Assembly (NCBI RefSeq): GCF_014648895.1
Contig: NZ_BMRZ01000001.1
Span: forward strand, 310,001-374,000
From: Streptomyces tanashiensis
GTDB taxonomy: Bacteria > Actinomycetota > Actinomycetes > Streptomycetales > Streptomycetaceae
Direction: 5' to 3'
Length of the DNA stretch: 64,000 nt
Numbering within the stretch: position 1 is the first letter of the stretch; every line of letters starts with the position of its first letter. The position numbers and the translations under genes were made by a program. Of the stretch, positions 60,124 to 64,000 are shown piece after piece. Under the pieces are notes generated by a model. The model made no database searches. It was given only the letters and a program-made list of their open reading frames with translations, and had not been told where the DNA came from.

Positions 60124-61380
60124 TTACCCAGCGACGGCCGAGGTCACCCCAGTGGCTCCGCCCCTTGCCAGGACCCTGGCCAGGCATTCGACGACATCCG
60201 GGTGATAGTCGCGGGCGGTGCCGAGCCTGAGCCTCTCCAGGGCCCCCAGGGCGGCCCCCGCCCCGTCCCCCGCGAGATCGTCGTAGGCGTTCACGGCCCG
60301 GACGATCCGGGCGGCCCGCGGCTGCTCCCGGTACGGGTCGGCCTGCCGCTCCACGACGACGGCGACGGCCTCGGGGACCCCGGTCCTGCGGACGACCTCG
60401 CCGCCCAGGAGGGCGATGCGGCGCTGCTCCTCGGCCGGCAGGAGGGCGGTGGCGCCGCCCTCGACCGGGTCGACGAGGGAGAGCTGTCCGATGTCGTGCA
60501 TGAGCGCCGCGTGCTCCAGGACGGTCAGCTCGGTCCCGGAGAGGCCCAGCTCGCGCCCGACGGCCGCGCTGAGGGCGGCGACCCGGTGGGCGTGCCCGGG
60601 CGGGGTGCAGCCGGCGATCTCGGTGGCGCGGGCGAGGGAGGCGATGGTCTGCCGGTTGACGGTGCGCACGGCCGCGTACCGCCGGAAGGAGAGCTGGGTG
60701 AGCAGGAGGGGCACGGCGAGCACGGGCAGGGCCCACAGTCCGGCGGCGGCGACGCCGAGCGCCATCACGGTGCCGGTGGCGCAGACGGCGGAGCCGATGC
60801 CGAGGAAGGCGCGGAGTTCGTCGCGGAGGAGGGGGCCGTACGGGAATCCGGTGCGGGCGCGGAGGACGAGGGCGGCGAGCACGGCATCGCACAGGGCGGT
60901 CAGGACGAGCAGGAGGACCAGGAAGAGGGCGTACGCCGGGCCCTGGCCGAGGTGCTCGGTGACGGCGCCCGCGTTGTAGAGGGGCTGGAAGCAGAGTGCG
61001 GCGAAGCCGACGGTGAGGACGCGGCGGGCGAGGTGGTCGGGGCCGGGGCCCCGGCCCCGGGCGATGTGCGGGACGATCCCGGCGAGGCCCGCGGCGGCGA
61101 CGACGGCGACGGTCTGGAGGACGCCGTGGGTGGTGGCGCTGCCGGCGCTGGTGCCGAGCAGGGCGTACGCGAGGGCTCCGGCGGCGCCGAGCGGCGCGGG
61201 CTCCCGCTCCTGGGGCGCGGCGCCCCAGCGGGCGAGCTCGCCGAGGGCGACGAGGGTGCCGAAGGCGAGGGCGTTGCCGGGTTCGTCGACGCCGGACCAG
61301 AGGGTGGCGCCGAGGCCGGCGAGGCCGAGGAGGAGCGCGGCGCCGCGCACGGCGCCGACGGTGAGCGCCCCGGGTCTCAC
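60124..61380 (-). CDS. Membrane HD-domain protein with degenerate HD-GYP
   Basis: 418 residues from GTG 61380. N-terminal half holds about seven membrane helices; after ~residue 240 an HD domain appears (HAHRVAALSAAVGRELGLSG, HAALMHDIGQL). The second HD-GYP half is lost: VVVERQADPYREQP stands where HHE and GYP motifs should be, and the HDxGK lysine is Gln. It likely cannot hydrolyse cyclic di-GMP. GTG overlaps the stop of the canonical paralogue (GTGA). Confidence 0.82.
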   Translation of the reverse strand: MRPGALTVGAVRGAALLLGLAGLGATLWSGVDEPGNALAFGTLVALGELARWGAAPQEREPAPLGAAGALAYALLGTSAGSATTHGVLQTVAVVAAAGLAGIVPHIARGRGPGPDHLARRVLTVGFAALCFQPLYNAGAVTEHLGQGPAYALFLVLLLVLTALCDAVLAALVLRARTGFPYGPLLRDELRAFLGIGSAVCATGTVMALGVAAAGLWALPVLAVPLLLTQLSFRRYAAVRTVNRQTIASLARATEIAGCTPPGHAHRVAALSAAVGRELGLSGTELTVLEHAALMHDIGQLSLVDPVEGGATALLPAEEQRRIALLGGEVVRRTGVPEAVAVVVERQADPYREQPRAARIVRAVNAYDDLAGDGAGAALGALERLRLGTARDYHPDVVECLARVLARGGATGVTSAVAG

Positions 61381-62777
61381 GCGGGCTCCTTGGCCGAGGG
61401 GGCGGGGAGGGGTTCGCGCGGCGGGGGCACCTGCTCGGGCCGCGGGGCGGTCTCCGTGGCGGAGGCCGTCTCGTCGGCGGTGGCGGCGGGCTGCCAGCCG
61501 TGCCGGTCGAGGGCCTGGACGAGGGCGGTGACCATCCGGGGGTCGAAGTGGGTGCCCGCGCAGCGCTCCAGTTCGGCGAGGGCGGTGGGCACCGGGCGGG
61601 CCCGGCTGTAGGAGCGGGTGGAGGTCATGGCGTCGAAGGCGTCGGCGACGGCCACGACCCGGGCGAACTCGGGGATCTGTTCGCCGTGGAGCCCGTACGG
61701 GTAGCCGCTGCCGTCCATGCGTTCGTGGTGGTGGAGGATCGCGGACCGTGCCTCGCCGAGGAAGCCGATGCCGCGGACCATCTCGTGGCCGTACTCGGGG
61801 TGCAGTTCGATGATCCGGCGTTCCTCGGGGGTGAGAGGGCCGTCCTTGCGGAGGACCCGGGTGGGCACGCCGAGCTTGCCCACGTCGTGCAGGATGCCGG
61901 CGAAGCGGACGACGTCGAGGCGGTCCTCGGCCATGCCGAGCTCACGGGCGATCAGGACGGAGGCGTGACCGACGCGTTCGCTGTGACCGCGGGTGTACCG
62001 GTCCTTGATGTCGACGGCCTGGACGAGGGCGCGGATGGCGGCCTGGTGGGCGGCGCGCTCGCGGTGGTACTGGGCGAAGACCCAGCAGGAGATGTACATG
62101 GGGAGGACGACGAAGAGCGCCGCGACCGGCCCGTAGGTGCTGCGCCAGAGGACGGCCATCATCAGTCCGGCGAGGCCGTGGACGGTGTGCGGGGCGAGGG
62201 CCCGGCCGAGGAGGCCGCGCCAGGCGGTCCGCGGGGGCAGTCCGTCGGCGGTGGCCCGGATGCCGCCGTCGAGGGCGGTGAGGACCAGGCAGAAGGCGAG
62301 GGCGGCGGCGCCGGCGGGCAGCAGCGCGTACGGCAGGTCGGGGGCGTCCGGGCCGCTGCCGAGGGCGGCGGGCCCGCCGAGGGCGCCGGCGGTGAGGGCG
62401 GCGGCCCAGACGGCGAGGGCCGTGGCGGCGGCCCGCCAGGCGCGGCGGGGTGCGGCGGGGGGTTCCGCGACGCGGGCGAGGAGGCTGCCGGGGACGGCGG
62501 TGAGCGCGGCGGCGGCGGGCGGCAGGAGCAGTGCGGAGGCGAGGAGCACGGGGAAGAAGGAGCCGGCGCCCATGGGGACGGAGCCGCCGAGGGCGCGGCC
62601 GATGAGCCGGCAGCGGGCGGGCAGCTCGCAGAGCGCGTACAGGGCGGCGAGGAGCGCGACCGTGTCCCAGGGGACGGATGCGCCGGGGCGCAGCGCGGGC
62701 AGGGCGCACGCCCCGGCGCCGAGCAGGGCGCAGCCGATGTACACCCGGGCCGCTCGCGGAATGACCTTCACGCCCAT
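61377..62777 (-). CDS. Membrane HD-GYP phosphodiesterase
   Basis: About 466 residues. N-terminal ~240 residues form seven or eight membrane helices (MASE-like sensor), followed by the HD-GYP domain with intact motifs: HSERVGHASVLIARELG, AGILHDVGKLGVP, HPEYGHEMVRGIGFLGEARS and ILHHHERMDGSGYPYGL. It should linearise cyclic di-GMP or a related cyclic dinucleotide. Start ATG 62777 is uncertain; 62840 (MVRITRTV, maybe leaderless) is an alternative. Confidence 0.87.
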   Translation of the reverse strand: MGVKVIPRAARVYIGCALLGAGACALPALRPGASVPWDTVALLAALYALCELPARCRLIGRALGGSVPMGAGSFFPVLLASALLLPPAAAALTAVPGSLLARVAEPPAAPRRAWRAAATALAVWAAALTAGALGGPAALGSGPDAPDLPYALLPAGAAALAFCLVLTALDGGIRATADGLPPRTAWRGLLGRALAPHTVHGLAGLMMAVLWRSTYGPVAALFVVLPMYISCWVFAQYHRERAAHQAAIRALVQAVDIKDRYTRGHSERVGHASVLIARELGMAEDRLDVVRFAGILHDVGKLGVPTRVLRKDGPLTPEERRIIELHPEYGHEMVRGIGFLGEARSAILHHHERMDGSGYPYGLHGEQIPEFARVVAVADAFDAMTSTRSYSRARPVPTALAELERCAGTHFDPRMVTALVQALDRHGWQPAATADETASATETAPRPEQVPPPREPLPAPSAKEPA

Positions 62778-62919
62778 CACGCCCGTCACGCTAGCGAGTT
62801 GGGCGTCCCGGGACGGCACGGTCCGGGTGATTCGCACCATCGGGTGATACAAGCTGATGTATGCGCGAGGCCGCCGCGAAGGGATCGCGGCGGCCTCGAC
62901 ACCCGGTACGGGAGGGGTG

Positions 62920-63237
62920 TTACTCCTGCGGCGCCGGGGTCGTCGGGGCGCTCACCGTGATGTCCTGCTCGGGCACCAGGTGTCCGGCGCGGATCAGGTC
63001 GATCCGGCCCATGACCTTGGCGCGCAGGTCGGTGGGGACGTCGTCACTGCCGCAGCAGCGCTTGACGAGCTTCTTCACCGCCTGCTCCAGGCCGTACTTC
63101 TCCAGGCACGGGGAGCACTCCTCGAAGTGGACCTCGAACTTGGTGCAGTCGGTGTCGGGCATCTCATTGTCGAGGAACTCGTAGAGATGATCCAGGACCT
63201 CTGAGCAATCCGTCTCGTGCGGCTCTCCGCAGCTCAT
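62920..63237 (-). CDS. rsrA: Zinc-binding anti-sigma factor RsrA
   Basis: 105 residues. Redox-sensing ligands are at the same places as in S. coelicolor RsrA: Cys3, His7, Cys11, His37, Cys41, Cys44, Cys61 and Cys62 ([16 protein letters not shown]). Disulfide formation releases zinc and SigR. ATG 63237 overlaps the sigR stop by four bases. C-terminal ~25 residues are flexible. Confidence 0.97.
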   Translation of the reverse strand: MSCGEPHETDCSEVLDHLYEFLDNEMPDTDCTKFEVHFEECSPCLEKYGLEQAVKKLVKRCCGSDDVPTDLRAKVMGRIDLIRAGHLVPEQDITVSAPTTPAPQE

Positions 63238-63890
63238 GAGCCCGAGCCTTTCAGATCGTTCGACGACTCTCCGGCGCCCGCGGGTACCAGCCCGCGGTCG
63301 CGAGCGTAGTCCTCGAGCATGCCGCGCAGCTGGCGGCGGCCCCGGTGCAGTCGGGACATCACCGTACCGATGGGTGTCCCCATGATGTCCGCGATCTCCT
63401 TGTACGCAAAGCCCTCGACATCCGCGAGATAGACGGCGATGCGGAACTCCTCGGGAATCGCCTGGAGCGCTTCCTTCACATCGGAGTCCGGGAGGTGGTC
63501 GAGCGCCTGCGACTCGGCCGAGCGCAGACCGGTCGACATGTGCGACTCGGCGCGCGCGAGCTGCCAGTCCTCGATCTCCTCGGCGGCGCTGCGCTGGGGC
63601 TCACGCTGCTTCTTGCGGTACGAGTTGATGAAGGTGTTCGTGAGGATGCGGTAGAGCCAGGCCTTCAGGTTCGTGCCCTCACGGAACTGGTGGAAGGACC
63701 CGTACGCCTTGGCGTAGGTCTCCTGCACCAGGTCCTCCGCGTCCGCGGGGTTGCGCGTCATGCGCAGCGCGGCCGAGTACATCTGGTCGAGGAAGCCGAG
63801 GGCGTCCCGCTCGAAGCGCGCGTTGCGCTCCTCGGTCGTCTCCTCGGGGCCGTCGTCGGTCCCTGTGTCGGTCCCAGTGACCGGACCCAC
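63234..63890 (-). CDS. sigR: ECF sigma factor SigR (thiol-oxidative stress)
   Basis: 218 residues from GTG 63890 with GGAGG immediately upstream. Region 2: [36 protein letters not shown]; region 4: [20 protein letters not shown]. It directs thiol homeostasis genes under disulfide stress and is bound by RsrA, encoded next. The reading frame remains open upstream to the window edge (at least 36 codons), like the extended SigR' form of S. coelicolor. Confidence 0.96.
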   Translation of the reverse strand: MGPVTGTDTGTDDGPEETTEERNARFERDALGFLDQMYSAALRMTRNPADAEDLVQETYAKAYGSFHQFREGTNLKAWLYRILTNTFINSYRKKQREPQRSAAEEIEDWQLARAESHMSTGLRSAESQALDHLPDSDVKEALQAIPEEFRIAVYLADVEGFAYKEIADIMGTPIGTVMSRLHRGRRQLRGMLEDYARDRGLVPAGAGESSNDLKGSGS

Positions 63891-64000
63891 CTCCTCCAGC
63901 GCGGCGGCGAGCCCGAGGGCGGACCCGCTCGTTTCGGAGGATAGACGAGGAACCGCTCCGCCCGCCGCCCGAATCGGGGCGGCCTTGGGCGCGGGCAGCA
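63891..64000 (-). other. Open in-frame extension of sigR, possible SigR' N-terminus (partial)
   Basis: Reading in the sigR frame from the edge gives a stop-free stretch ending [15 protein letters not shown] at the annotated start. No start codon lies inside the window, so the true upstream start would be beyond base 64000. In S. coelicolor an upstream start produces an unstable 55-residue-extended SigR'. Confidence 0.45.

Overview
The window is chromosomal DNA from a high-GC actinomycete, almost certainly a Streptomyces. The gene set is typical of the genus: the das chitooligosaccharide operon with DasR, nickel superoxide dismutase with its maturation protease, snapalysin, a family 2 encapsulin, an RsbW/SigF-type pair, a WhiB1/WblE protein, SigR-RsrA and B12-controlled nrdAB. 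Most of it reads as conserved core chromosome. I see no phage, insertion sequence, CRISPR array, rRNA or tRNA. About 67 genes are supported.

Layout. 1-0.6 kb: the edge of a trypsin-co-occurring (Trypco1) plus trypsin-like protease pair. 0.7-8 kb: small conserved proteins, a DUF4097-PadR operon, a secreted GH5 endoglycoceramidase-like enzyme, a quinone-oxidoreductase-like dehydrogenase and malic enzyme. 8.4-11 kb: an amino-acid ABC importer. 11-16 kb: methyltransferase, CGNR regulator, sodX/sodN, GNAT-LysR and divergent snapalysin. 16-21 kb: small proteins, a DHFR-like/TetR pair and the encapsulin shell with a polyprenyl-synthase cargo. 21-30 kb: amidase, ACC-deaminase-like enzyme, Na+/H+ antiporter, RsbW-SigF, lipid kinase, WblE and a PdtaS-like kinase. 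30-38.5 kb: TetR/SDR pair, nagB, dasD-dasC-dasB-dasA and dasR. 38.9-51 kb: a run of twelve same-strand genes, eleven of them overlapping or closely spaced. 51-54.6 kb: LuxR/TrmB-like regulator, DUF3311 plus sodium:solute symporter, and GNAT. 54.6-58.3 kb: cobalamin riboswitch and nrdAB. 58.3-64 kb: peptide deformylase, TPR protein, two HD-GYP-type membrane proteins, rsrA and sigR.

The least explained block is 38.9-51 kb. It holds a UbiA-type polyprenyl-phosphate phosphoribosyltransferase, a flippase-like membrane protein, a class III aminotransferase, an NAD-dependent epimerase, two GT2 glycosyltransferases, two membrane-anchored EEP phosphatase/nuclease paralogues, an aldo-keto reductase and a degenerate MMPL-type protein, headed by a tiny secreted peptide. 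Together these suggest a polyprenyl-phosphate-linked, possibly amino-modified, pentose or glycoconjugate pathway at the membrane. That is inference from families and order.

Regulation is unusually readable. There are DasR-type sites before nagB, between dasA and dasR, before the PdtaS-like kinase and before the LuxR-like gene. A CRP-type box precedes wblE. Palindromes lie between several divergent regulator/target pairs. Strong hairpins sit between encapsulin shell and cargo and between dasA and dasB. Start codons were chosen from ribosome binding sites, overlaps and family lengths. All family assignments are by eye, without database searches.
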